Shown here: one piece after another, positions 1 to 5,991 of the stretch
Layout: every line of letters begins with the position of its first letter
Numbering within the stretch: position 1 is the stretch's first letter
Source: Phenylobacterium sp. CCH9-H3
GTDB taxonomy: Bacteria > Pseudomonadota > Alphaproteobacteria > Caulobacterales > Caulobacteraceae
Assembly: GCF_001557235.1 (NCBI RefSeq)
Contig: NZ_LSJI01000245.1
Location: 1 to 25,680, forward strand
Reading direction: 5' to 3'
Length of the DNA: 25,680 bases
Program-made: the position numbers and the translations under genes
The notes under the pieces: generated by a model
The model's database searches: none
Seen by the model: only the letters and a program-made list of their open reading frames with translations
What the model was told of the DNA's origin: nothing

Positions 1-444
1 ATCGTCGGCAGCTTTCCGCTGGGCTGGGCGGCGGACCGCTTCGGCATGGGCCGGGTGCTGCCGGTCACCTACGTGCTGGGCGGAGGGCTGTTCGTGCTCA
101 CCGGCGCGCTTCTGGCGGCGCCCTTCGCGGTCGTCCTCGTGCTCTGCGCCCTGTTGGGCTGCGTCTCCGGCGGCAGCCAGTTGCTCCTGAACGCCTTCGC
201 CGGCGGCCTCTATCCGACCGCCCTACGCGCTACCGGGATCGGCTTTGCGGCCACGGCGGGCCGCGGCGGCGCCATCGCAGGACCTGCGCTTTGCGGCTTT
301 CTCCTGGCCGGCGGCGTTCCGGAGGGCGCCCTGCTGGCGTTGCTGTCGACGCCGGCCCTGGCCGCGGCGTTCGCCTGCACGCGGTTGCGGGGAGAGGCGG
401 AACGCGCGCCAAGCCCATCCGCTGCGCCGAAGCGCGCAGCCTGA
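1..444 (+). CDS. MFS transporter, C-terminal part (aromatic acid:H+ symporter type), cut by window start
   Basis: The reading frame is open from base 1 and ends at 444, so this is the C-terminal ~147 residues of a larger gene. Visible at once is the MFS loop motif G-W-A-A-D-R-F-G near residue 8, followed by hydrophobic stretches alternating with short loops, consistent with the last transmembrane helices. The stretch with N-A-F-A-G-G-L-Y-P-T-A-L-R-A-T-G-I-G and the following G-R-G-G-A-I-A-G-P resembles the second-half signature of the AAHS family (PcaK-like importers of hydroxybenzoate and related acids). It is an inner-membrane protein, probably importing an organic acid by proton symport. 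The substrate cannot be read from the sequence. It lies just upstream of a TetR gene and two catabolic enzymes on the same strand, which suggests uptake for that pathway. The tail is basic and Ala/Pro-rich, with no membrane segment. Confidence 0.85.
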   Translation: MVGSFPLGWAADRFGMGRVLPVTYVLGGGLFVLTGALLAAPFAVVLVLCALLGCVSGGSQLLLNAFAGGLYPTALRATGIGFAATAGRGGAIAGPALCGFLLAGGVPEGALLALLSTPALAAAFACTRLRGEAERAPSPSAAPKRAA

Positions 445-573
445 GATGTGGCGAAGAAATAGAATGACGTTCTTGATCTTGCCGGTGGAATACGCGACCA
501 AGTGGCAGGGCCGAGTCAGTTCGCGCAACTGGGGTGGTCGCAGGCAAGCGGGGGCGTCGGATGGATCAAGACC

Positions 574-1245
574 ATGATTGATGTGATCCGCGCCCCGGCG
601 CAGGCGCGCAGCCAGCGGACGATGGACGAGGTCTACCGGTCGTTTGACGCCTTACTGAAGGCCAAGCCCTTCGACGAGATCACGATCGCGGACCTCGCCG
701 CCCACGCCGACGTGGCCGTCGGGTCCATCTATGCGCGCTTCAAGGACAAGAAGGCGCTGCTCGCCGGTCTCCATCTGAAGGTCTCGGACCAGGCGATCGC
801 CTGCATGGGACCGCTCAGCGCCCCATCGAAGTGGGACGGGAAGTCGGACGACCAGATGGTGCGCGGCATCATGAAGGCGATCGATCGCTTCTACCGGCGC
901 GCCGCGCACGTCCTGGGCGCAGCCTATCTGGCCGATACCGGCCACATCACCGAGATGCGGACCAAGGTCTGGCAGGCCGCGGTCGACAACTTCACGGCCC
1001 TGCTTGTGGCGCGGGCGCCGCAGAGCGATCCCGGCCAGCTGCATCTGGCGGTGAAGATCATCGTGCGCCTGACGACGGCTGTGGCGATGCAGTCTGTCCT
1101 CATCGACTGGATCGGTCGCTGGAAGGGGGCGGTGTCCAACGCGACCGCGCTGGAGCATCTGTCGCGGTTCGCGGTCGACACCATCGCCCGCGCCCAGAGC
1201 GGCGCGCTGACGGCGACCGAAGCATCCCTCGACGACCCCGGCTGA
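574..1245 (+). CDS. TetR/AcrR-family transcriptional regulator
   Basis: A 223-residue cytoplasmic DNA-binding regulator. The N-terminal helix-turn-helix lies at about residues 36-58 (I-T-I-A-D-L-A-A-H-A-D-V-A-V-G-S-I-Y-A-R-F), with the G-S-I-Y-x-R-F recognition helix typical of TetR proteins. The rest is a helical ligand-binding domain of about 150 residues with no recognisable sequence motif. The start is uncertain: the frame is also open from a GTG at 502, but the ATG at 574 gives a normal TetR N-terminus. No strong ribosome site is seen at either. The gene lies between the MFS transporter end and the crotonase/SDR pair on the same strand, and the next gene begins about 300 bp downstream behind an AT-rich palindromic promoter region. 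That makes it a likely repressor of the downstream pair. The ligand is unknown. Confidence 0.88.
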   Translation: MIDVIRAPAQARSQRTMDEVYRSFDALLKAKPFDEITIADLAAHADVAVGSIYARFKDKKALLAGLHLKVSDQAIACMGPLSAPSKWDGKSDDQMVRGIMKAIDRFYRRAAHVLGAAYLADTGHITEMRTKVWQAAVDNFTALLVARAPQSDPGQLHLAVKIIVRLTTAVAMQSVLIDWIGRWKGAVSNATALEHLSRFAVDTIARAQSGALTATEASLDDPG

Positions 1246-1544
1246 GATTCAGACGCGCCGGCTCTCCCGCCGGCTTCGCCGCGCCGATCGGCGCCGACGG
1301 CGACTTCGCTGCGCGTGCCGATGTCCCTGCCGCCCGGGTTCGCGATCACGTGCGGGCCCCTGAGCTGAGACGCTCCGGCGGAGCGCCACAGTGCTGCCGG
1401 CCGAGCGCGCCTGCGCGCTGCCCCGCCCCGCGAAGGCCCTGCGCCCCCAACCAATCCTGGATGCTTGTCTTTATGAGAATGTGATTCTAGAAACAGATTC
1501 ATATATTGAGGGCACCTGGCAGCGCTTGCAGGGAGGGTGATTGG
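1246..1544. other. Intergenic region between tetR and crotonase gene
   Basis: This is about 300 bp with no gene. The first ~200 bp are extremely GC-rich, including a short GCCGGC-TCTCCC-GCCGGC inverted repeat near 1258-1275 that may end the tetR transcript but has no T-run. From 1461 the base composition changes sharply to AT-rich, and this part holds the probable promoter/operator annotated separately. The gene start at 1545 is preceded by a strong ribosome site GGGAGGG at 1531-1537. Confidence 0.6.
1465..1493 (+). promoter_or_regulatory. Putative promoter with operator-like palindrome, crotonase/SDR operon
   Basis: TTGTCT (1465-1470) and TAGAAA (1488-1493) are separated by 17 bp and could serve as -35 and -10 boxes. 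TCTAGAAA matches 6 of 8 positions of the Caulobacter-type -10 GCTANAWC. Between them lies AGAAT-GTG-ATTCT (1476-1488), a 13-bp interrupted palindrome suited to a dimeric repressor. The adjacent TetR gene is the obvious candidate. Boxes and binding are inferred, not shown. Confidence 0.4.
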
Positions 1545-2366
1545 ATGGGCGTGAGTTTCGTCGCCGACGAGTCGTTCGAGAGCTACAGCCGGCGCTTTGC
1601 GGAGCATTTCGTGATGACCCGCACGAACGGCGTGATCGAAGTGCGGATGCACGAGAACGGCGACACGCCGAGGTGGAGCTACGAGCTCCATCGGGCCTGG
1701 CCGCAGATGTTTGCCGCGGTCGGCGCCGATCGCGAGAACGAACTGCTCATCATCAGCGGGACGGGCGACCGCTGGCTGGCTCAGGGCTTCAACGAGGACA
1801 GCTTCGGGATCAGCCATGCGGAGTTCCTGCGACGCTGCTACGACATCTGGTACGTCGACGGGACCAAGCTGCAGGAGAACCAGCTCTGGTCGGTGGATAT
1901 CCCGATCATTGGCGTCATCAACGGACCGGGCCACCATCTCGAGATCGCGCTTCTGGCCGACCTGACGATCTGCGCGGACGACGTCCGCTTCATGGAGGCC
2001 CACATTCCCCTGGGGATGGTGCCGGGTGACGGGCAGTTCCTAGTCTACCAGGAGCTCCTGGGGATGAAGCGCGCCAACTACCTGGCGCTGGCCAACGGCG
2101 GTCTCGACGCCGAGGAAGCGCTGCGGGTGGGGCTGGTCAACGAGGTGATGGCCCGCGAACAGCTCCTGCCCCGCGCGCGGGAGCTGGCGGCGCAGATCAT
2201 GAAGAGCAGCCGGGTGGTGCGGCGCCTCACGACGCAGCTTTCGCGCCGGCGCTGGAAACGGCTCTTCACCGACGACTTCAACATGCACTTCGGCTTCGAA
2301 CTGTTCGCCTCGACGGTGTCCGAGCATTCGCACGACAGCGTGAAGCTGGGGAGCATCGTCAAATGA
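1545..2366 (+). CDS. Crotonase-superfamily hydrolase, 6-oxocamphor-hydrolase-like (beta-diketone C-C hydrolase candidate)
   Basis: A 273-residue crotonase-fold protein. The start is ATG 1545 because GGGAGGG lies 7 bp upstream; a TTG 39 bp earlier is less likely. Family landmarks are S-G-T-G (71-74), the I-N-G-P loop (125-128) and a late A-L-R-V-G-L-V-N-E segment. Ordinary enoyl-CoA hydratases have a second catalytic Glu in P-E-I-x-L-G. Here the segment reads A-H-I-P-L-G-M-V-P-G-D-G, giving His153 and Asp162. 6-oxocamphor hydrolase (CamK), as I recall it, uses Trp40, His45, His122, His145 and Asp154. The matching residues here are Trp44, His49, His131, His153 and Asp162, with the same W+5H and H+9D spacing. 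This argues for a retro-Claisen ring cleavage of a cyclic 1,3-diketone. The true substrate is unknown. It overlaps the next gene by ATGA, so the two are translationally coupled. Confidence 0.85.
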   Translation: MGVSFVADESFESYSRRFAEHFVMTRTNGVIEVRMHENGDTPRWSYELHRAWPQMFAAVGADRENELLIISGTGDRWLAQGFNEDSFGISHAEFLRRCYDIWYVDGTKLQENQLWSVDIPIIGVINGPGHHLEIALLADLTICADDVRFMEAHIPLGMVPGDGQFLVYQELLGMKRANYLALANGGLDAEEALRVGLVNEVMAREQLLPRARELAAQIMKSSRVVRRLTTQLSRRRWKRLFTDDFNMHFGFELFASTVSEHSHDSVKLGSIVK

Positions 2367-3265
2367 GAAAGGCTAAGGCCAGGATAGACCTGACGGGGCG
2401 CGTGGCGATCGTCACGGGCGCCGGCGCCGGGCTCGGACGCGCCCATGCCAAGCTCCTGGCGAGCCGCGGCGCCAAGGTGGTCGTCAACGACATGACCCCG
2501 GCGGCCGAAGCGGTGGCGGCCGAGATCGCCTCGAGCGGCGGCGAGGCCGAGGCCGCCGTCGCGTCGGTTACCGATGCCAACGCCGTCGAGGCGATGGTCG
2601 AGCGTGCACTGGCGCGGTGGGGACGGGTCGACATACTCGTGAACAACGCCGGGGTCCTCCGGGACAGGTCGTTCGCGAAGATGAGCCTGGAGGATTTCCG
2701 CCACGTGCTGGAGGTTCACGTCATGGGCGCCGCCGTATGCACCAAGGCCGTCTGGGAAACGATGCGGAGTCAGAATCACGGCCGCGTGGTGATGACGACC
2801 TCCTCCTCGGGACTCTACGGTAACTTCGGCCAAGCCAACTACAGCGCTGCGAAGATGGCGCTCGTGGGCCTAATGAATACCTTGGCGATCGAAGGACGAA
2901 AGCACGGCATCCGGGTCAATTGCCTGGCGCCCACGGCCTCCACCCAGATGCTGGATGGCCTGCTTCCGCAGGAACACCTCGCACTGCTGAAGCCAGATCT
3001 CGTCAGTTCAGGGCTTCTGGCGCTGGTGTGGGACGACGCCCCCAGCAAGACCATTCTGGCGGGTGGAGCCGGCAGCTTCGAGATCAACTACGTGACGCTC
3101 ACGAAAGGCGTTCATGTCGGCGCGGCGGCCGACGCGCCGGAGCAGCTCGTCGCACGATGGGAGGAGCTGTGTGATCGCGACGGCGAGTTCGTGCCGACCG
3201 AGTGCTTCGCTCAAAGCCGACTCGAGCTCATAAAGGCGGGGCTGGAGCTCGACCGCGCACCTTAG
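2363..3265 (+). CDS. Short-chain dehydrogenase/reductase, MFE-2 (3R)-hydroxyacyl-CoA dehydrogenase-like
   Basis: A 300-residue cytoplasmic NAD(P)-dependent oxidoreductase. Visible are the dinucleotide motif T-G-A-G-A-G-L-G (18-25), N-N-A-G (94-97), the catalytic Ser near 147 and Tyr160-x3-Lys164. The segment S-S-S-G-L-Y-G-N-F-G-Q-A-N-Y-S-A-A-K is the hallmark of the SDR domain of peroxisomal multifunctional enzyme type 2 and its bacterial relatives. The ~300-residue length fits those single-domain relatives and exceeds the ~250 of classical SDRs. The N-D-M motif after the second beta strand has an Asp, suggesting NAD preference. The ATG overlaps the crotonase stop (ATGA), so the pair is co-translated. 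It probably oxidises or reduces an alcohol/ketone in the same pathway, perhaps making the diketone that the upstream enzyme cleaves. That link is inference. A CoA-ester substrate remains possible. Confidence 0.88.
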   Translation: MRKAKARIDLTGRVAIVTGAGAGLGRAHAKLLASRGAKVVVNDMTPAAEAVAAEIASSGGEAEAAVASVTDANAVEAMVERALARWGRVDILVNNAGVLRDRSFAKMSLEDFRHVLEVHVMGAAVCTKAVWETMRSQNHGRVVMTTSSSGLYGNFGQANYSAAKMALVGLMNTLAIEGRKHGIRVNCLAPTASTQMLDGLLPQEHLALLKPDLVSSGLLALVWDDAPSKTILAGGAGSFEINYVTLTKGVHVGAAADAPEQLVARWEELCDRDGEFVPTECFAQSRLELIKAGLELDRAP

Positions 3266-3310
3266 ACCGCGTCGAAAGGGCGTGCCCACGGCGAGGCCTT
3301 CGAACATCCT

Positions 3311-3341
3311 CGCGCCATCGCCCCCCGCTCCCGATGGCGCG
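3311..3341. terminator. Hairpin between convergent genes, probable bidirectional terminator
   Basis: CGCGCCATCG (3311-3320) and CGATGGCGCG (3332-3341) form a perfect 10-bp stem around an 11-base C-rich loop. It lies in the 155-bp gap between the convergent SDR (ends 3265) and ABM-domain (ends 3421) genes. There is no T-run on either side, so an intrinsic terminator is not certain; it may only stabilise mRNA 3' ends. Confidence 0.5.
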
Positions 3342-3420
3342 AATCTCCATCATCTCCCGCGAACGTCCGGTTCCTGGCGCGACCGCGATATCTCCGTTGG
3401 CGAGACGGACGCGCCCCAGG

Positions 3421-3792
3421 CTAGGCGAATACCTGTTTGCTGAGGAGGACGTCGACCTTCCGGACATGGGCCGGCTGCGCCAGCAGGCGGTTCATCCGTT
3501 CGACGTCGCGGAAAACGTCCCCACCTCCCCCGGCCACGTGGGCGTCGCGCCCCGCGATGTTCGGGAAGACCTCGAAGATGGCGAACGTAGTAGGCGACTG
3601 CTGTACAGCGTACCAGGGACCGGTCGCTCGTTCATTCTCGACGCAGGCCCGGATGTCCTTCAGCATCTGAAGGACCTCGGTTTCAAGGCCGGGACGAGCC
3701 TCGATCAGGATGTAGAAGGCCTTGCGGCCCTCATCGCCATCCTCACCGGTCATGACGACGCCGCGATGCTGCTGAACTGCCTGCGAGGTCAT
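3421..3792 (-). CDS. ABM-domain protein, putative quinol monooxygenase / YgiN-like
   Basis: A 123-residue protein with one antibiotic-biosynthesis-monooxygenase (ferredoxin-like dimeric alpha/beta barrel) domain at about residues 24-120. Typical features are the opening beta strand K-A-F-Y-I-L-I-E-A-R-P-G, the N-E-R-A-T-G-P-W-Y segment, T-F-A-I-F-E-V-F-P with the following R-D-A-H-V, and the closing K-V-D-V-L-L-S-K strand. Members are cofactor-free oxygenases of quinol-like compounds, or stress-linked proteins of unknown activity. The start at 3792 is supported by GGAAGG four bases upstream; a second Met at residue 14 would give a more usual N-terminus and cannot be excluded. It is divergent from the AraC regulator, with about 160 bp between them, which is a common regulator-target arrangement. 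A role in the neighbouring catabolic pathway is inference. Confidence 0.75.
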   Translation of the reverse strand: MTSQAVQQHRGVVMTGEDGDEGRKAFYILIEARPGLETEVLQMLKDIRACVENERATGPWYAVQQSPTTFAIFEVFPNIAGRDAHVAGGGGDVFRDVERMNRLLAQPAHVRKVDVLLSKQVFA

Positions 3793-3882
3793 TGAACCTT
3801 CCGTTTCATCCGTGAGCGCGTCCCGGGGCGGGTCGCCGAGGAACCCTCCGGTACGCCGATCGCCACAGACCGGGTTGCCTGC

Positions 3883-3906
3883 TTGCGCGGTAATCTTGCC
3901 TAAAAC
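3883..3906 (+). promoter_or_regulatory. Putative promoter of the AraC regulator in divergent intergenic region
   Basis: CCTAAAAC (3899-3906) matches 7 of 8 positions of the Caulobacter-type -10 GCTANAWC and lies 46 bp before the AraC ATG. TTGCGCG (3883-3889) is a possible but poorly matching and closely spaced -35; TTGCCTG at 3875-3881 matches better but is too far away. Operators for the divergent ABM gene probably share this 160-bp gap. Confidence 0.3.
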
Positions 3907-3952
3907 TGCGAAGCCGCTTTACGCTCGCGATGCTTCCTGTACCGAGGTCTCG

Positions 3953-4843
3953 ATGACCCGACAGCTGCGAGACGCCGTCAGCCGCTACACCGTGGCCAAT
4001 GCCGGCGCGGGGGGTATCGCCCCTACGGACATCAAGGGCATGACCCTCGTTCGCACGACCGCCGTGGGCGAGCTGCAGTACGCCATCCAGCGCCCGCTGA
4101 TCTGCCTGGTCGTGCAGGGAGCCAAGCAAGTGACCGTGGGAAGCCAGACCCTGGCGTTCAGCGCTGGCGACTCCATGCTGCTTACGGCCGACGCGCCCAC
4201 GGTCAACCAGATCACCCGGGCGAGCGGTGCTGCGCCATATCTGTCTTTCGCGCTCTATCTCGATGCAGCGCTGATCGCTGCGCTCTCGGGGGAGATGAGG
4301 GCGGCGATGGCGAAGACCGGTTACGCGCTCCGCCTCCAGGCCACCGACGCCGAAGTGGCCGACACCGCGCTCCGGCTCATCAACCTGCTGGAGCGTCCTG
4401 CCGCCATTCCCCTGTTGCAGACCCAGCTGGTGCGCGAGATGCACTATTGGCTGCTGGCAGGGCGCCACGGAGCTGCGATCCGGCAGTTGGGCTCTCCCGA
4501 CAGCCATGCGCGGCGGATCGGCCGGGCGATCGAGATCATCCGGCAGGATTTCGCGTCGACTCTAGGCATCGAACGATTGGCGTCGGCGGCCGGGATGAGC
4601 CCATCGACGTTCCACCAGCATTTCAAGGCGGTGACGTCACTGTCGCCGCTTCAGTTCCAGAAACAGCTCCGCCTGATCGAAGCGCGTCGTCTCATGCTGG
4701 CCAAGGGAGGGAGGCCTAGCCACGCCGCTTACGAAGTCGGCTACGAAAGCGTGCCGCAGTTCACCCGAGAGTACCGACGCTTCTTCGGGCTGCCGCCCGG
4801 CCGCGAGACCGACGCGGCGCGACGCGCGATCCGAGCGGCCTGA
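3953..4843 (+). CDS. AraC-family transcriptional regulator (AraC_N sensor domain)
   Basis: A 296-residue regulator. The N-terminal ~165 residues match the AraC_N cupin-like effector domain, with strands such as R-P-L-I-C-L-V-V-Q-G-A-K-Q-V and the F-S-A-G-D-S-M-L-L turn. The C-terminal ~110 residues form the double helix-turn-helix: first HTH about 202-222 (L-G-I-E-R-L-A-S-A-A-G-M-S-P-S-T-F-H-Q-H-F-K), second about 253-274 (A-Y-E-V-G-Y-E-S-V-P-Q-F-T-R-E-Y-R-R-F-F-G). The start is ATG 3953, with GAGG seven bases upstream; the frame is open further back to a GTG at 3812, but that would cover the divergent promoter region. It probably activates the divergent ABM gene and perhaps the catabolic pair in response to a small molecule. 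The effector is unknown. Confidence 0.9.
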   Translation: MTRQLRDAVSRYTVANAGAGGIAPTDIKGMTLVRTTAVGELQYAIQRPLICLVVQGAKQVTVGSQTLAFSAGDSMLLTADAPTVNQITRASGAAPYLSFALYLDAALIAALSGEMRAAMAKTGYALRLQATDAEVADTALRLINLLERPAAIPLLQTQLVREMHYWLLAGRHGAAIRQLGSPDSHARRIGRAIEIIRQDFASTLGIERLASAAGMSPSTFHQHFKAVTSLSPLQFQKQLRLIEARRLMLAKGGRPSHAAYEVGYESVPQFTREYRRFFGLPPGRETDAARRAIRAA

Positions 4844-4937
4844 GAAATCGGGCCTGCTCGCGGATGCGGGGAATGTCCGCCCTCGAGCCCGATCCCAATG
4901 TCACCAACTGGCGCCGAGCGGCCTTCCGGCCGCCAAG

Positions 4938-4981
4938 TTGGAAAGAGGCCACTCTTAGCTTGGAAAGGGGCCACTCCTAAG
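4938..4981. repeat. Two tandem copies of a ~21-bp repeat next to tRNA 3' end, possible IS-end remnant
   Basis: TTGGAAAGAGGCCACTCTTA at 4938-4957 recurs with two substitutions as TTGGAAAGGGGCCACTCCTA at 4960-4979, a 22-bp period, and TTGG begins again at 4982. Upstream, CCAACTGGCG (4904-4913) is a near inverted copy of CGCCAAGTTGG (4932-4942), around a GCGGCC-TTCC-GGCCGC hairpin. The unit begins 17 bases from the 3' end of the tRNA-Arg gene. Multiple end repeats of this size are known from IS21-type elements, but no transposase is present, so the origin is inference. Confidence 0.55.
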
Positions 4982-4997
4982 TTGGCCCGACAAAGAG

Positions 4998-5074
4998 TGG
5001 CGGCCTCGGAGGGACTCGAACCCCCGACCTTGGCTTTAGGAAAGCCCTGCTCTATCCGGCTGAGCTACGAGGCC
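4998..5074 (-). tRNA. tRNA-Arg (anticodon CCU)
   Basis: Read on the minus strand, the gene folds as a complete cloverleaf. The acceptor stem is GGCCTCG/CGAGGCC, the D-arm GCTC/GAGC, and the anticodon loop TTCCTAA with CCT at positions 34-36, decoding AGG. The T-arm is GGGGG-TTCGAGT-CCCTC with one G-T pair, and G73 is followed by an encoded CCA. The top anticodon-stem pair (27-43) is a G-A mismatch, leaving four good pairs. AGG is a rare codon in such GC-rich genomes, and minor Arg tRNA genes are frequent integration targets, which fits the repeats immediately 3' of the gene. Confidence 0.95.
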
Positions 5075-5130
5075 ACGCGGGGCGGTTCGTGCCACGGGCG
5101 AGGCGGCGGGGCAACTGGGGTGGCCAGCGC

Positions 5131-5162
5131 AAACGAAAACGCCCGGCGGATGAGGCCGGGCG
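5131..5162 (-). terminator. Rho-independent terminator of carD
   Basis: On the minus strand an 8-bp stem CGCCCGGC/GCCGGGCG with a 7-base loop CTCATCC is followed directly by TTTTCGTTT. It starts about 25 bases after the carD stop codon and has the classical GC stem plus T-run form. Confidence 0.88.
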
Positions 5163-5187
5163 TCTCGCGTTCAAAGCGGGAAGCTGA

Positions 5188-5703
5188 TCAGGCCGCGGCG
5201 GCCTGAGTCTTCACCAGCGACTTGTTCAGCATGGCGATGGCCGCGTCGCGGTCGATGCGCTCGATGGCGGCGACCTCGCGGGCCATGCGATCCAGGGCGC
5301 TCTCATACAGCTGGCGCTCGGAGTAGGACTGTTCGGGCTGGTTCTCGGCGCGGTGCAGGTCGCGCACGACTTCGGCGATCGAGATCAGGTCGCCCGAATT
5401 GATCTTGGCTTCGTACTCCTGCGCGCGGCGCGACCACATGGTGCGCTTCACACGGGCGCGGCCCTTGAGAGTGGTCAGGGCCTTGGACACCACGCCGGTC
5501 TCGGCGAGCGAACGCAGGCCGGCCGTCTTGGCCTTGGCGGTGGGTACGCGCAGCGTCATCTTCTCGTGGTCGAAGGTGATGACGTAGACTTCAAGCTTCA
5601 GACCGGCGACTTCCTGGGTTTCGATCCCTTGCACCTGACCCACGCCGTGGGCCGGGTAGACGACGTGATCGCCAACCGAGAATTCGTGACCGCTCTTGCT
5701 CAT
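5188..5703 (-). CDS. cdnL: CarD/CdnL-family RNA polymerase-binding transcription factor
   Basis: A 171-residue cytoplasmic protein. Residues ~7-65 form the RNA-polymerase-interacting Tudor-like domain, with the family opening F-S-V-G-D-H-V-V-Y-P-A-H-G-V-G and the turn M-T-L-R-V-P. The rest is the helical DNA-contacting domain, including M-W-S-R-R-A-Q-E-Y. CdnL binds the RNAP beta subunit and stabilises open promoter complexes, especially at rRNA and growth genes. In Caulobacter its C-terminal Ala-Ala is recognised by ClpXP, coupling its level to starvation. This copy ends in five alanines, consistent with the same degron. The start is ATG 5703, with AGAGAGG seven bases upstream. It is the last gene of the minus-strand block helicase-S4-DUF805-fdxA-carD but has its own likely promoter and a strong terminator. 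A 71-base structured element lies in its presumed leader. Confidence 0.95.
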   Translation of the reverse strand: MSKSGHEFSVGDHVVYPAHGVGQVQGIETQEVAGLKLEVYVITFDHEKMTLRVPTAKAKTAGLRSLAETGVVSKALTTLKGRARVKRTMWSRRAQEYEAKINSGDLISIAEVVRDLHRAENQPEQSYSERQLYESALDRMAREVAAIERIDRDAAIAMLNKSLVKTQAAAA

Positions 5704-5749
5704 CGAGATACCTCTCTATCCGTCCGCGTCGCCGCGGCACATCCGTCGG

Positions 5750-5820
5750 GCTCCGAATTAGCGAATAGCTGCCCTTCCGCGGGAAGGATCGCGGCAGCGC
5801 ATCACTTGGAAATTCGGAGC
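5750..5820 (-). other. Three nested inverted repeats in presumed carD 5' leader
   Basis: The outer arms GCTCCGAATT (5750-5759) and AATTCGGAGC (5811-5820) are a perfect 10-bp pair. Inside them GCTGCC (5768-5773) pairs with GGCAGC (5793-5798). Inside that, CTTCC (5774-5778) pairs with GGAAG (5782-5786) around a 3-base loop. All three helices are nested, so one 71-base RNA hairpin with internal loops of 8/12 and 0/6 bases can form. It lies 47 bases upstream of the carD ATG and downstream of a good -10 box, so it would be in the mRNA leader. It matches no riboswitch I recognise. Confidence 0.55.
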
Positions 5821-5870
5821 TGACCTCTTAAGACACCCTTCGCCCGTGCCGACATGGGCGCCGGCCGGCT

Positions 5871-5878
5871 GTTCTAGC
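5871..5878 (-). promoter_or_regulatory. Putative carD promoter -10 element
   Basis: On the minus strand the sequence is GCTAGAAC, an exact match to the Caulobacter housekeeping -10 consensus GCTANAWC. The -35 region upstream (around CTTCGCC, 5894-5900) is a poor match. Transcription from here would give a carD leader of about 160 bases containing the nested inverted repeats. Confidence 0.45.
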
Positions 5879-5947
5879 TGCAGACCGACGCAGGCGAAGC
5901 CTTCGTGTCGTGTCGTTGCCGACATTAACACAAAAATGAGCCGAAAG

Positions 5948-5972
5948 AAAGGGTTGCGCCGACCCTGGTCGG
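5948..5972 (-). terminator. Weak candidate terminator after fdxA
   Basis: CCGACC-CT-GGTCGG (5959-5972) forms a short hairpin about 20 bases after the fdxA stop. On the minus strand it is followed by CGCAACCC and then a T-rich stretch TTTCTTT. The tight loop and the gap before the T-run make it a weak candidate. Confidence 0.3.
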
Positions 5973-5991
5973 GCGGTCGCGGAGGTCGGGT

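Noticed and set aside
924..2003. 359-codon open frame on the minus strand
   Set aside because: It spans two real genes and their promoter on the other strand, without a ribosome site or recognisable domain.
3202..3795. 197-codon open frame on the plus strand opposite the ABM gene
   Set aside because: The minus-strand frame has an ABM domain and a ribosome site; the plus frame has neither and crosses the hairpin between genes.
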